NCBI GenBank assembly: GCA_018907035.1
Contig: JACCIC010000301.1
Coordinates: 186,001 to 250,000 of the forward strand
Origin: Sycobia sp. Sy_11
Lineage: Eukaryota > Arthropoda > Insecta > Hymenoptera > Epichrysomallidae
Length of the DNA: 64,000 nt
Reading direction: 5' to 3'
The notes under the pieces: model-generated
Database searches by the model: none
What the model saw: the letters and a program-made list of their open reading frames with translations, nothing else
Told to the model about the DNA's origin: nothing
Translations under genes and position numbers: made by a program
Shown here: in pieces, positions 54,000-63,643 of the stretch
How the letters are laid out: each line of letters begins with the position of its first letter
How positions within the stretch are numbered: the first letter of the stretch is position 1

Positions 54000-55640
54000 T
54001 TTATTAAAAATAGTTACAAGCAGTTTCCCGCACAATAGTACATCACAATGCGTCGCTTGGTTATACATTAAAGATGGCTGTGTCTATCATCTTCCGAGCC
54101 GTATCACACAACGCTCGCTGGAATCCTCTGCCTTTCCCCCTTGTGGCTACCACTACATACTTTCCCCGCGTCCCGGTTTCCATGCTCGTGCGAATTACGT
54201 ATAAGTATTTTATAAATAAGCTCGAACAGGCCCACTCACCCGCTACCGCTAAATACGAGGGCATCCCCTCGTGTGCTCGCTGCTGCTGCCTCTCGTCCTC
54301 TTCCTCGATGGCTCCTCGATTTCGTAAACGGGCGGGAAAGAGAGAGAGAGAGAGAGAGATAGAGAGAGAACACGAGATAAATTGTTTCGATAAAGCTATT
54401 TTGGGGCTACTGGCGTAGCCCACACTCCCGTACACCTCGAATTTTTCGGCTGCACGCGAATTCCTCGCACAACTTCCGCGACTTCCCTCCGCACTCTTCC
54501 AATCGACACAGCAAAAAAGATTTTTAATATACGCGGGTGTTCGAGACACGTAGTCGATCCGGTATCATCAAATCTTCTGAAGTCCTCTTCGTTTTCTTCT
54601 TCGTCTTCTCCTTCCGAACAGCCAATCACAGCTGCTTTAATTCTGTGTTCGCTAATCATCGTCCGTCTTCTCCGATGTGCGCCAATCCTGTGCTCTTCCG
54701 TATTCTTAAGACAGTTGTGACCGACATTGTTTGTCGGTAACATGTCGTTTCATTACTTGTATTGCGCGCGAAGTTCGAATTTAGCCGGGGAGTATATCTA
54801 TATACATCTCAGTCGGGTAGTTCGGCGCGGCGCCACTGCGAGCGACGGCACTGTCGACCGCTTCTTCTTCGCGGCGGCTTTCGCCTTCTTGCTGGCCGCA
54901 ATTTCTAGTGCTGCAATTTCTTCGCTCGCCGTGTATCCCCGGTTTTTACTTCTTGTGTTTTCAGCGTGCTCCAGCACCCTTCCTTCATTGCTGAGCTGCT
55001 GACGTTGAGCTCAGTGTGTGCTTCCTTTTGGTGCGGCATTTCTCGTCATCTTGGTGCTTCCTTGTGTTTGCTAAAGCGGCGGTCAGTGCAGGCGTCAGGT
55101 ATGCCGTATACAGCATGGTACGGCCACTTGTTTTTAATCTTCCACTTCCAGCTTGCAGTGGCCGAATGGCTTACGGATCTCCGCCACGTATGCAATGTTC
55201 TTTAGCTTTCTCCGGGTACCTTCCTTACTCTCTCTTTCTATCTTCCCTGCATACAGTTCTGTATTTTAATGACAACATAATCTCTAGTTTCCTTCCTTTC
55301 TTTTCTATCTTCTTGGCATGCATTTCACTTTCATATCTACACTTCTCTCTCTTTCTCTCTCTATTTCTCTTTATGTGCGTATTTTTCTTGCATCTATATA
55401 TCTCTCTATTCCTCTCTCTTTATTTTCCATGTATGCAGTCTTATTTTCCTGCATGTATATATATACATTTTTATCTCTCTCTTTATTTTCATAATACAGC
55501 CGTAAGTTCCTGCATATGCATATATCTCTCTATATTGCTCTGCACGCAGATGTTTACTTCTATTGTCATTTACTACTCGGCATGTATATCATTTTCTCTC
55601 TTTCTACTTCTTCCGACGTAAGTAAACCTCACAACGAGGA
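54000..55640 (+). promoter_or_regulatory. GC/CT-rich promoter-like segment, possibly an LTR
   Basis: Distinct from its surroundings: GC-richer, with (GA)n at 54341-54370 and a CT-rich right third with recurring CTCTCTCTTT strings. AGTATATCTATATACATC at about 54791-54808 followed by CTCAGTCGGG looks like TATA plus an arthropod initiator. Open frames on both strands (up to 201 codons at 55016) are Ser/Leu/Phe-rich with no motif. It lies just before the Gypsy gag in the same orientation, so it may be that element's LTR and leader, or an unrelated promoter. Confidence 0.35.
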
Positions 55641-56060
55641 GTGAAATTAAACAATTGAAAGGTTAATAAAATGTTGTTACTAAACGACAATAAAACAAGT
55701 GATTTAAAAAATTAAACGAAACAAGAGAGTGCCAATTAAACAAAAAAAGAGAGTGAGGGAGAAAATCTAATTAATTATATTACGAACGAAAATAAACTAT
55801 CAAAACAAACGATACCCATACTTAGCTGCCTCACAGTCATCAAAATAAATAAAAAAGGGGGATACATTCATATATGTATAAATGTATACATTAAAAATCG
55901 AATGTGTACGTGTAGTAAAACTTGATCAGGGAAGTTAGAAATCGAATCCGGAACCATCAGAAACCGAATCCAAAAATTGACCAAGAGAGGACGAATTCAG
56001 AACTCCTCCGAAGGACTTAAAAAAGGTTAAATTTACGCCAGTTGGTTCATCAACGCCTCG
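55641..56060 (+). other. Leader-like A-rich DNA before gag
   Basis: A-rich with AATTAAACAA-type strings. No coding run; probably the untranslated leader of the following Gypsy element. Confidence 0.45.
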
Positions 56061-56067
56061 AGACCAA

Positions 56068-57445
56068 TTGAGTATCGAACAAAATATAGAATACATCAGT
56101 CCCGTGCACACACGTTTATCTATCCCTGAAAACCTATCGTTCTCCGGTGACCCTATAGATCTCGCCGAACAAGAGACAGTCAGACCATACTTGTCGCACC
56201 TGACAAGTGATTGCTTAATAGCTGAACACCTACCAAGTACTAAAATGGTGAACGATCAAGCCACAACCATATCCTTATAGGAAGCATTAAAATTTGTTCC
56301 CGAGTTTGACGGGAAATATATTCCCCTTAGCCACTTCCTAGAATACTTTACAGAAGCTAGGAAACTCATAAGCAACAACTCGAAGAAAGCTTCACGAAAT
56401 TGCTTAAGAGAAAACTCTTGGGTGAAGCAAGAGAAATAATATCTGGGTACGCGTTCATCACAGTCGAAGAATTTAAAGAACATTTAAAAGACTTTTACGC
56501 CCAATCGAAAAACGTGCACCAACTTCTCGGCGAACTGAGTAGTCATTATCAGCGTTAACATGAATCAGTCATAAAGTACGCGAATAGAATGAGAGACATC
56601 GGTTCTCAAATTTGAAGTAAATTGGCACATAACCAAAGCACCAAATACGAAAAGGCAATAATAAAATGTCTTCGACTAGAATTAAAGCCCGAAATCGAAA
56701 CTAGATTGAAAGAACGAAGCCTTCGAGGACGTAGTAAAAGACGAGATTGCAGTAGAACGAAGACTCCAAGCTCGGGAAAATTTATTTGGCAGGCAAGAAA
56801 TACGCCATAATCCTAACAAACAAAATATATACCCCCGCCAGGTAAACAATTTAACTCTTCCGAGGAATACACCTTGCAGCTACTGCAATATAATAAGTCA
56901 TACGTTCTCAGAATGTCGGGGAAGACTCAGACCAAGACAAGCGCTAATATGCCAAACTTACGGAAGGTTGAATCATACTATCTCCCAGTGCTTCGCAACG
57001 ATCACGTGCCAAACATGTAACACAATCGGTCACAATCAAATCATAGCATACCAGCAATGCAATAAGCCTGGCTACAGATTTTCGACAGAAGTTTTCAATT
57101 TTCAATTTTCAGTTCGACAGAAGTTAGCTCTTCTGTCGAACTTTTCATGCGAATAAGCAAAAATCTATTCCGAAATGCAAAAAATGTGGATGGTTAGGGC
57201 ACTCTAAAGCTACATGTAGGGTACGCGATCCCGCTCAGCAAATCGCAACCACTTCTAACAGACCCATATGCGCTTACTGCAAGTGTACAGGGCACACAAT
57301 ATCAGAATGTCGAAAGCGCCAATATAACCAGGGAAATGCACGAAGTCCCCAGAACGAGAGCGCGAACAAAGGGACTTGCGACAGACCAATGCGCTATCAA
57401 CTATCGAACCTCCTAGGTGAATTAATACTCTTGGAGCCAGAACAA
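56068..57445 (+). pseudogene. gag: Gypsy gag with CCHC knuckles
   Basis: Capsid-like ALKFVPEFDGKYIPLSHFLE, ISGYAFITVEEFKEHLKDFY, HESVIKYANRMRDIGSQI. Then a run of zinc knuckles: CSYCNISHTFSECRGR, CQTYGRLNHTISQC, CQTCNTIGHNQII and CAYCKCTGHTISECRKR. Four or five knuckles is more than the one or two usual in Gypsy gag, and several have lost residues. Frames change at 56278, 56440, 56600, 56810 and later. Near 57060-57140 there is a local duplication (TTTTCAATTTTCAATTTTCA and a repeated CGACAGAAGTT). Confidence 0.8.
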
Positions 57446-58205
57446 TCAACTACGTACCATACGTAGAGGTTCAGTTCGGGCCACAATTTCTTCTTTCTTT
57501 TATAATAGATAGTGGATCCGAAGTAAGCATTATTAAAATAGAATTAATACCGAAAGGAGCACGCATAAATGAATAAAAAATCTATACACTTACTAGAGAG
57601 GGAGGTAGTAAAGAAACAACCCTAGGTACATTATCATTGAAAATTGTTGGATACAGAATCGAACTTCTCGCTGTATCAGACAATTTTTCTATTCGATACG
57701 ATGAAATCATAGGATCAGAATTCTTAACGGAAACCAACGCTGAATTAAACTTTACCCATAAACAACTCATCATAGCTGGCCAAACAACCAATTTACGACT
57801 ATGAAATGAAACCTTAGGCATCCCTGCATATAGCATTGTGAATATCCACACAGGAAACGGAGTTACTTCCTACCGTGATTGCCAAGAACTCAATAGGCGG
57901 AAAATGCAGATTCCGAGAAGACACCGGATCTGTAGGAAATTTAATAAAAAGAGGAACCATACCCCATCAATACAAAATCGACGAATCACAGAAGGGACTC
58001 TAGAGGGGGATAAGGTCGGAATCATTTTCCACCATAGGAACTTTAAAACTTAAAGTTTTGAGAGGAATCTCTAGTTTCCACGTCGTCTCCGACCGTTTTC
58101 CAATACTGTATTCTGGTATTTTGGGGGCACGATATTTAAGCGACGCTCGAGTAACACTAAACTAGGAAACGAAACGACTAGAGTTTCATACACATGACTA
58201 ACCTA
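57440..58205 (+). pseudogene. pol: Gypsy protease and linker remnant
   Basis: FFLLSFIIDSGSEVSIIK-type residues near 57490-57540 hold the D-S-G active site. Further on come YDEIIGSEFLTETNAELNF and HVVSDRFPILYSGILGARYL, the linker between protease and RT in many Gypsy elements (F-P-I-x-x-x-GILG). Stops lie at about 57574, 57803 and 58051. Confidence 0.78.
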
Positions 58206-58213
58206 TCGAATTT

Positions 58214-59275
58214 GTGTCACCAGAGATGCGTCGCAAAAATGTGGCCGCGGAAATGAAAGAAGGAGGAATAGACCATACGGTAGACTCGTTACTCGCGAAC
58301 GCATTTACCGATAGTCAGAGGAGCGACGGGAGTGAAATAGACTATGAACAACAAATGCTGAACGAAGAATTGTTACACATAGATGATGAAACAGGTGAAT
58401 TTTTAAATAATTACTTCGATAATGAGAGTATATCCACAAAGACTCTTTATTCACTTACACAAGAAATAATATCCGAAGAATTCCATATCCCCTCAAAGGT
58501 AATAAGTAATGAACCCAACGTTTTTCCCACGGAAAACTTATCTTCTGTACAAATCGCAACTATAAAAGATATAATTTGCACAGACCACCTTGATGAAACC
58601 AAAAAAGAATACGTACAGCATATAGTCTAAAAAAATCGTCATATCTTCTTTCTACCCGGAGATTCATTGCCGTGAACAGATGCCATAACTCACAGAATAA
58701 AAACTACGGATTGAGAACCAGTGAATGCCCGGCAATACAAATTCCCTCACTCGCTCAAAGAAGAAATAGATAGACAGGTGAATGATTTATTAAACCAAGG
58801 GGTGATAGAGAACTCCAGTTCTCGATTCAATAGCCCAATTTGGATTGTAAAAAAGAAAACAGACCAAGATGGCAAATGGTACTTGACTACACTTTGAACG
58901 AAAATAGTAAGCGATGCCTATCCACTGCCGAATATCACTGAGATATTTGACTAAGTAGGAGGCGCAAAGTATTACTCTGTACTGGACCTTGCATCAGGCT
59001 TTCACCAAATTAAGATGGACCCGAGAGATGCACATAAAACAGCTTTAATACGCCATTTGGACACCATTAATTCGTTCGTATGCCTTTTGGGTTGAAAAAT
59101 GCATCCGCCACTTTCCAAAGTTTAATGGATACCTTATTAAGAGAACTGCAAGGCAGAGAACTGTCTGTATACCTGGAAGACATTGTGATATATGCAAACA
59201 CACTGACAGAACACGATACACGAAACTGGATTGAAATTCCAAACCGACAAGTGCACTTGTGCACTTGAATTATCT
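58214..59275 (+). pseudogene. pol: Gypsy reverse transcriptase remnant
   Basis: The open frame 58214-58630 is the acidic linker. The RT starts near 58690: RQYKFPHSLKEEIDRQVNDL, LNQGVIENSSSRFNSPIWIV, DAYPLPNITEIFD, GGAKYYSVLDLASGFHQIKM (motif A Asp) and, after a frame change, MPFGLKNASATFQSLMDTLL and VYLEDIVIYANTLTEHD. The catalytic YxDD is YLED. Stops at about 58629, 58673 and 58897. The closest relative in the window is the scrap at 5-225. Confidence 0.88.
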
Positions 59276-59345
59276 AGGATAATGAAATATCTAGGATGAT
59301 GAAATATCTAGGAGCAAGAGACGTGAATTATCTAGGACACCATTT
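59262..59345 (+). repeat. Local slippage repeat of TATCTAGGA
   Basis: A(A)TATCTAGGA occurs four times (about 59267, 59287, 59304 and 59328), with GTGCACTTGTGCACTTG just before. Ordinary Gypsy RT has one NYLGH here, so the extra copies are an in-place duplication that broke the frame. Confidence 0.75.
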
Positions 59346-59960
59346 GAGTGAAAACGGACTTAGTCCCGACGAAAAAAGGTAGTAGCTGTAAAGGATTTTC
59401 CACGACCGCAGAATGCAAAGAACATACGATAGTTTCTTGGTTTAGCCGGATATTACCGCAGATTTATTGAAAGATTCGCTGCAATTGCAATGCCATTAAC
59501 AAAATTGCTGCAAAAAGTTGTACCATTTGAATGGTCGAACAAAATCGAAGAAGCCTTTCAGACTTTAAAAAAATTCTATGTAATGCACCTTTATTACAAT
59601 TCTACGATCTTATTCAACCATTTAATATAACAACTGATGCCTCAGGTTACGCTATAGGAGGTATTCTATCCCAGGCGGAAATAGGGAAAGATAGACCCAT
59701 AGCATATTCTTCTAAAGTTTTACGCAATGCAGAACTTACATTAGAAGTTTACAGGCATTTCGTTCCTACGTATATGGAAGAAAAATAACAATCATAACTG
59801 ACCATCAACTCTTAGTTTGGTTTAAATCAGCAGACCTGAATACACGAGTGCAAAAATGGCGTTTCAAACTCTCTGAATACGATTATACCGTCTTGTATAA
59901 ACCAGGAAGACTAAATGCGGAAGACCAAATTCTAATGCAGACGCATTATCACGAAATCCG
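59340..59960 (+). pseudogene. pol: Gypsy RT thumb and RNase H remnant
   Basis: LAGYYRRFIERFAAIAMPLT, FEWSNKIEEAFQTLKKIL, FNITTDASGYAIGGILSQAE, DRPIAYSSKVLRNAELTLEV, ITDHQLLVWFKSADLNTRVQ and KWRFKLSEYDYTVLYKPGRL. TDAS and TDHQ hold catalytic acidic residues. Frame changes at about 59530 and 59770. Confidence 0.87.
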
Positions 59961-60149
59961 CCTGAAATACTCACAACAAATATTATGACGAGATCAAGAC
60001 AACTCAGCAATGCGCCAGGACGCTTGGATAAAAACAAACCAAATCCAAAGATAATTACACAGCTAAAGAGAAGAGGACGACATAAAAAGATTACGCAAGG
60101 GGAATCCCAAAAATATCCTTTAAAATAGGATATAAAATAATTATGTATT

Positions 60150-60320
60150 TTTACTGTCTGATCCTAAGCCAAATAAATTTTGATACCATTACTCTGGACC
60201 TCATAAAATATTAGAAATGCTAAAGAAGAATCATATTAGGATTTAAATAAATAAAATCAGTAAGATCGTTCGTGCCAACAGACTTCGCATCTCTTACATA
60301 AATAAAGAAATAACATCTCA
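60150..60320 (+). pseudogene. pol: Gypsy integrase C-terminal tip
   Basis: Broken frames read SGPHKILEMLKKN-like residues (across a stop), then HIRI-INK, KIVRANRLRISYINKEIT. VRANRLR is the usual end of Gypsy pol. The zinc-binding and catalytic domains are missing, removed by a deletion between RNase H and this tip. Confidence 0.6.
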
Positions 60321-60404
60321 ATAGAAAAAGGGTAGACAAAAAGAACAGGAAAAACCAGATTGATCAGTCTCGTCCTGACATAAAGAATAATGACTTCCAC
60401 CACT

Positions 60405-60982
60405 TTAAGTATTTAAAATTTTTTTTTTATAATAAAATTAATATATATGTATAAATAAACTTCGCATGAACTTAACTATATAAAGTAACTTCCTCATTCC
60501 CCGCTATACTACCTAAGAGTTCACATCCTCCATACTAAACCTATGATAAATGATAAATAATAATATTAAATCTTTAAGCAGTAGAAATAGGCTTAAAGAA
60601 AATGAAACTTTCTGCCGTATCGAAAATATCAACAAGGGTGATCATCCTAGAATTTGAGTTAACACAAGATACGAGAAAGTTACATTAGTAAAATAAGCAT
60701 ACGGATATTAATTATAAATGTACCATAACTTATCACCTTAAGAAAGAAAGATAAAAAAACAAAACAGACGCAATTAACTTTTTATTCATACGCAAGTTTT
60801 CAGTTGACTACAAAGCTTAAAACCGAAGTCGCAAGTGGTTTCTTTCGTTCTTATGCCAGCCATAATGGCTCTATTTTTTTCTTTCAGACTACGAATCTAA
60901 CCTCTTTATGATTTCAGAAAAGATGATATCTCTATATACTTTAAACATTATTTTTCGTCGCCCCGAGAAAAACAATGATAGG
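60405..60982 (+). other. Spacer between pol and env with acceptor-like site
   Basis: AT-rich. CTATTTTTTTCTTTCAG ends at 60887, a strong polypyrimidine-AG site upstream of env. Errantiviral env is known to be expressed from a spliced mRNA. A short ATG frame (60865) reads only eleven codons. Confidence 0.4.
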
Positions 60983-62150
60983 GTACGATTGTGGATCAAC
61001 ATCATGAATATAACGACCATGTCATTATTAGACGTCGGAAAATGAAACTTTCCTCAACTCCGACCTATGAGCCGACTTACTTATATACAGTTACTTCAAA
61101 TTAACGATTTTCAAGAAACTGAAGCATAATAATGTAAAATAGAGGTGAGGAGAACCATCTATTACTGCGGGATGCAGTCGCATAATTCTGTTGTTAATAA
61201 TGGCGAAATGTTGTTAATAATGGCGAATTTGTATGATATCAGCAGAGATAGTTGTTTAAAATTGCATTTATCTGGGATAATGAAATTTGGATAGAATCAC
61301 GTTATAAATGGGGTCAGAATGAACCAAAAAAATATATATTCAATGACCTACGCCGGAAGCATAAGCAATGACGGAGCTTGCGAAGGAACTTATTATAGCG
61401 ACTACTATGGAACTTGGAATTCTGTTGTTGTGCAAGGAACACTAAAAACCACAGCAAACTGCACGCGTATATTTACAAGACGACAAAATTCATCTACAAT
61501 CGGGAACATCATCTTTACTATTGCAAAAATTCTGTATGATGCTAAGGATGGATACACTTTCGCTACCCAGAATCCCGATCAATTCGCATATAAAATTATG
61601 AAAGGTTCAGGCTATATAGCTGTGGTAGCCGGCGAACTGGTTCATCTGATAAGATACATACCGGTGGAAGTTAAAATAGACCACGGAGACAATTGTTACA
61701 CCAAGTTTAAGTTGTCAGACAAAATACAATCCTTTTCCTCACGCCAAAAATACATATTTTGAAAACTCGGGGGACCAGAATTCTCTGTAATCAAGTACTA
61801 CTATCATATTACCGCATTGATACCGAAAGGTATAAAATGGCATCCAAACCAACAGAAGCAAAAGAACCGACGATCCGGAATCCAATGAATCAGCTGACCT
61901 GGAAATATATTAATCCAATCAGACTAGTTACATGTGGCATCTATTCCAGTAAGCACCTAGAAAAATTAAAGGAACGAATTATGTTTCCAGTAGAAACAGC
62001 TGCATTATTGAACAACGCAGTGCACGAAATGCATGAATCTGGAGTGATGAACGGCAACATGATATCGTACTTCATAAACAAAGACACAATGGATAGTTTA
62101 GTAAATTCTGCTTGGAAAACATTATGGAATAAATTTATCTCCGACGTTAT
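60983..62150 (+). pseudogene. env: Viral glycoprotein-like env, broken
   Basis: A Cys-rich ectodomain-like frame starts near 60983 (GYDCGST), changes frame at once, and carries stops at about 61047, 61127-61132 and 61294. It is open from 61319 to about 61760 (ACEGTYYSDYYGTW, VAGELVHLIRYIPVEVK) and shifts frame near 61760 for a second open part (LTWKYINPIRLVTCGIYSSK, LERIMFPVE-like residues). The C-terminal membrane anchor is missing, because satellite replaces it at about 62150. The pattern resembles glycoproteins of chuviruses and related mononegavirus-like insect viruses, which some insect LTR elements are known to have captured. That assignment is from memory of the family, not a search. 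A baculovirus-F-type errantiviral env is the alternative. Confidence 0.6.
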
Positions 62151-62366
62151 TCAAATTCTTCCAAATCTTACACATTACTATTATCGAGAGATATAAAATG
62201 GCAATGCAACTTTTTATAAACGAATTATCGGATTTTACAAATTCTCATGCTCAAATTTTAACATATATTTCAATTTATTATTATCCAAATATAAAAATTT
62301 CTAAATGTGCAATATTTTTAAAACCAAGTACCGACTTTTATTCAAATTTTACCAAATATTTTGATT
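62150..62366. repeat. AT-rich satellite, block 3
   Basis: TTACTATTATCGAGAGATAT, AAACGAATTATCGGATTTTA and TTCAAATTTTACCAAATATT match block 1. It directly replaces the env 3' end, and the solo LTR interrupts it at 62371. Confidence 0.85.
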
Positions 62367-62370
62367 TACT
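62367..62370. repeat. TACT target duplication, left
   Basis: TACT before the LTR and TACT at 63644-63647 after it; the undisturbed satellite reads GATTTACTATTATCG. Confidence 0.8.
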
Positions 62371-62899
62371 TGTAACATCGAGCTAAACAATTATAGTATA
62401 TTATATAGTATATTATATATTAATAATAATAAATAAGTTTTTGTAGAATAAAGTAAAATCATGAGAATAAGTTTAAACTGAAATCACCAAATTTCATGCG
62501 ATATGCCATCATATTTGGGCGAGAAAAATAACTTCGTAATACCTGCCGAAATAAGGAGTTTCACTTGTGCAAGTTCATACGTCAGAAGTGTATATTTTTC
62601 CGACCAAGGCCTTTTAGGTATCGCAATGTTCACACTAACAATGCGCTAGTTTACAATCTTTAATGTTTAATTTGCAGTAAAACTACTACTTTAGCAACTA
62701 AACCGTATTACAAATAAAATGAATAGTTGGCATAAATATTACAACAAACGTTTCTAATAAACTTTATAAAACTATATTAATATTAAGGCTAGAAATAAGA
62801 AAAATCAAAAAGGTAATGAAATAAGCTATAAAAACGAGGAACTGAGAGAGGGACTGATAGAAAATTGATTTGATTGGATATTGATAGGAAAATCGTGTA

Positions 62900-62940
62900 T
62901 ATAAAGCCCCGAATTTTCAACAAAAAAGTGGCAGTCAGGC
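62900..62940 (+). promoter_or_regulatory. LTR core promoter (TATA and initiator)
   Basis: TATAAAG followed at about 30 bp by GGCAGTCAGGC. AATAAA lies about 100 bp downstream, so the R region would be short. Absent from the copy at 52.2-53.1 kb. Confidence 0.55.
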
Positions 62941-63185
62941 AGGCAGTGGCAGTGAGTAACAGTCTTAATCAAAAGCAATCAACAGAACTCAAAAGCAGTT
63001 TCAATAAAGAAATCAAATAGTCTTGAGAAGTCTCTCAGATGTCCAGAACGTCGTATCAGCATCTCTCTCTTTCTCTCTCTCGCTCTCTCTCACTCTCTCT
63101 TTCTCTCTGTGTTCAACATCTAAAATCTCAAAAGTAAGCAATAAAATTTATTTCTAATTCAAATTATCACTTCATTCTTTTTCTC

Positions 63186-63189
<4 letters not shown>

Positions 63190-63241
<52 letters not shown>
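63190..63241. repeat. (TC)n microsatellite in LTR
   Basis: About 50 bp of TC dinucleotides. A shorter CT-rich part at 63060-63110 is also inside the LTR. Confidence 0.95.
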
Positions 63242-63245
<4 letters not shown>

Positions 63246-63643
63246 CCATTTCATCCGGGGAAGTGACTACTCCTCCTACATGGTAGGACTGTACATGCCC
63301 CTTTTAATTGCACATAAATATGTATATACATTTTTTGATGAGGGAAATAAATCGGTAGGCCAAGGCGAATACGGCTCTCCTTTCGAGAGAAAAGGAATCC
63401 GTATTCAAGTGAAGCCCTTGGACACCGGTTTATCTAAATGAGCGTAGGAAGCACATTAAAATAAAAATAGATTTCTTATTTTTCTTATTCAATTATTTGA
63501 TAAAGTATTCCTGAGCTAGTGGAGGAAACTCCAGGCTCAAAACCAAGCCAAGGTACGTGGAAAGCACACGTATATTAAAATATACGTGTGTACTTCGAAT
63601 AAAGCTAATGTAGATGAAAGGGTGAACGTGCCCAGGCTTCACA

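Larger units (their letters stand above)
56040..60405 (+). mobile_element. Ty3/Gypsy gag-pol remnant with env downstream
   Basis: Plus-strand gag (56068-57440), protease (57440-58200), RT (58640-59270), RNase H (59400-59960) and the C-terminal tip of integrase (about 60150-60310). Most of integrase is missing between about 60000 and 60150. A glycoprotein-like pseudogene follows at 60983-62150 in the same orientation, giving an errantivirus-like three-ORF layout. Whether env and pol are one element is inferred from position. Confidence 0.8.
62371..63643 (+). repeat. Solo LTR in satellite DNA
   Basis: Begins TGTAACATCGAGC, ends GGCTTCACA, flanked by TACT on both sides and by satellite on both sides, with no internal element sequence. 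Length 1273 bp. A four-base duplication is usual for Ty3/Gypsy. It matches 52181-53078. It holds TATAAAG at 62900-62906, an initiator-like AGTCAGGC about 30 bp on, AATAAA at 63003-63008, and long (TC)n. Confidence 0.88.

Noticed and set aside
54061..54549. 162-codon minus-strand ORF and its plus-strand partner
   Set aside because: Overlapping open frames in a GC-rich, (GA)n-containing segment; no recognised motif and no conserved neighbour.
55016..55621. 201-codon ORF
   Set aside because: Ser/Leu/Phe-rich translation of CT-rich DNA with no domain; composition alone explains the open frame.
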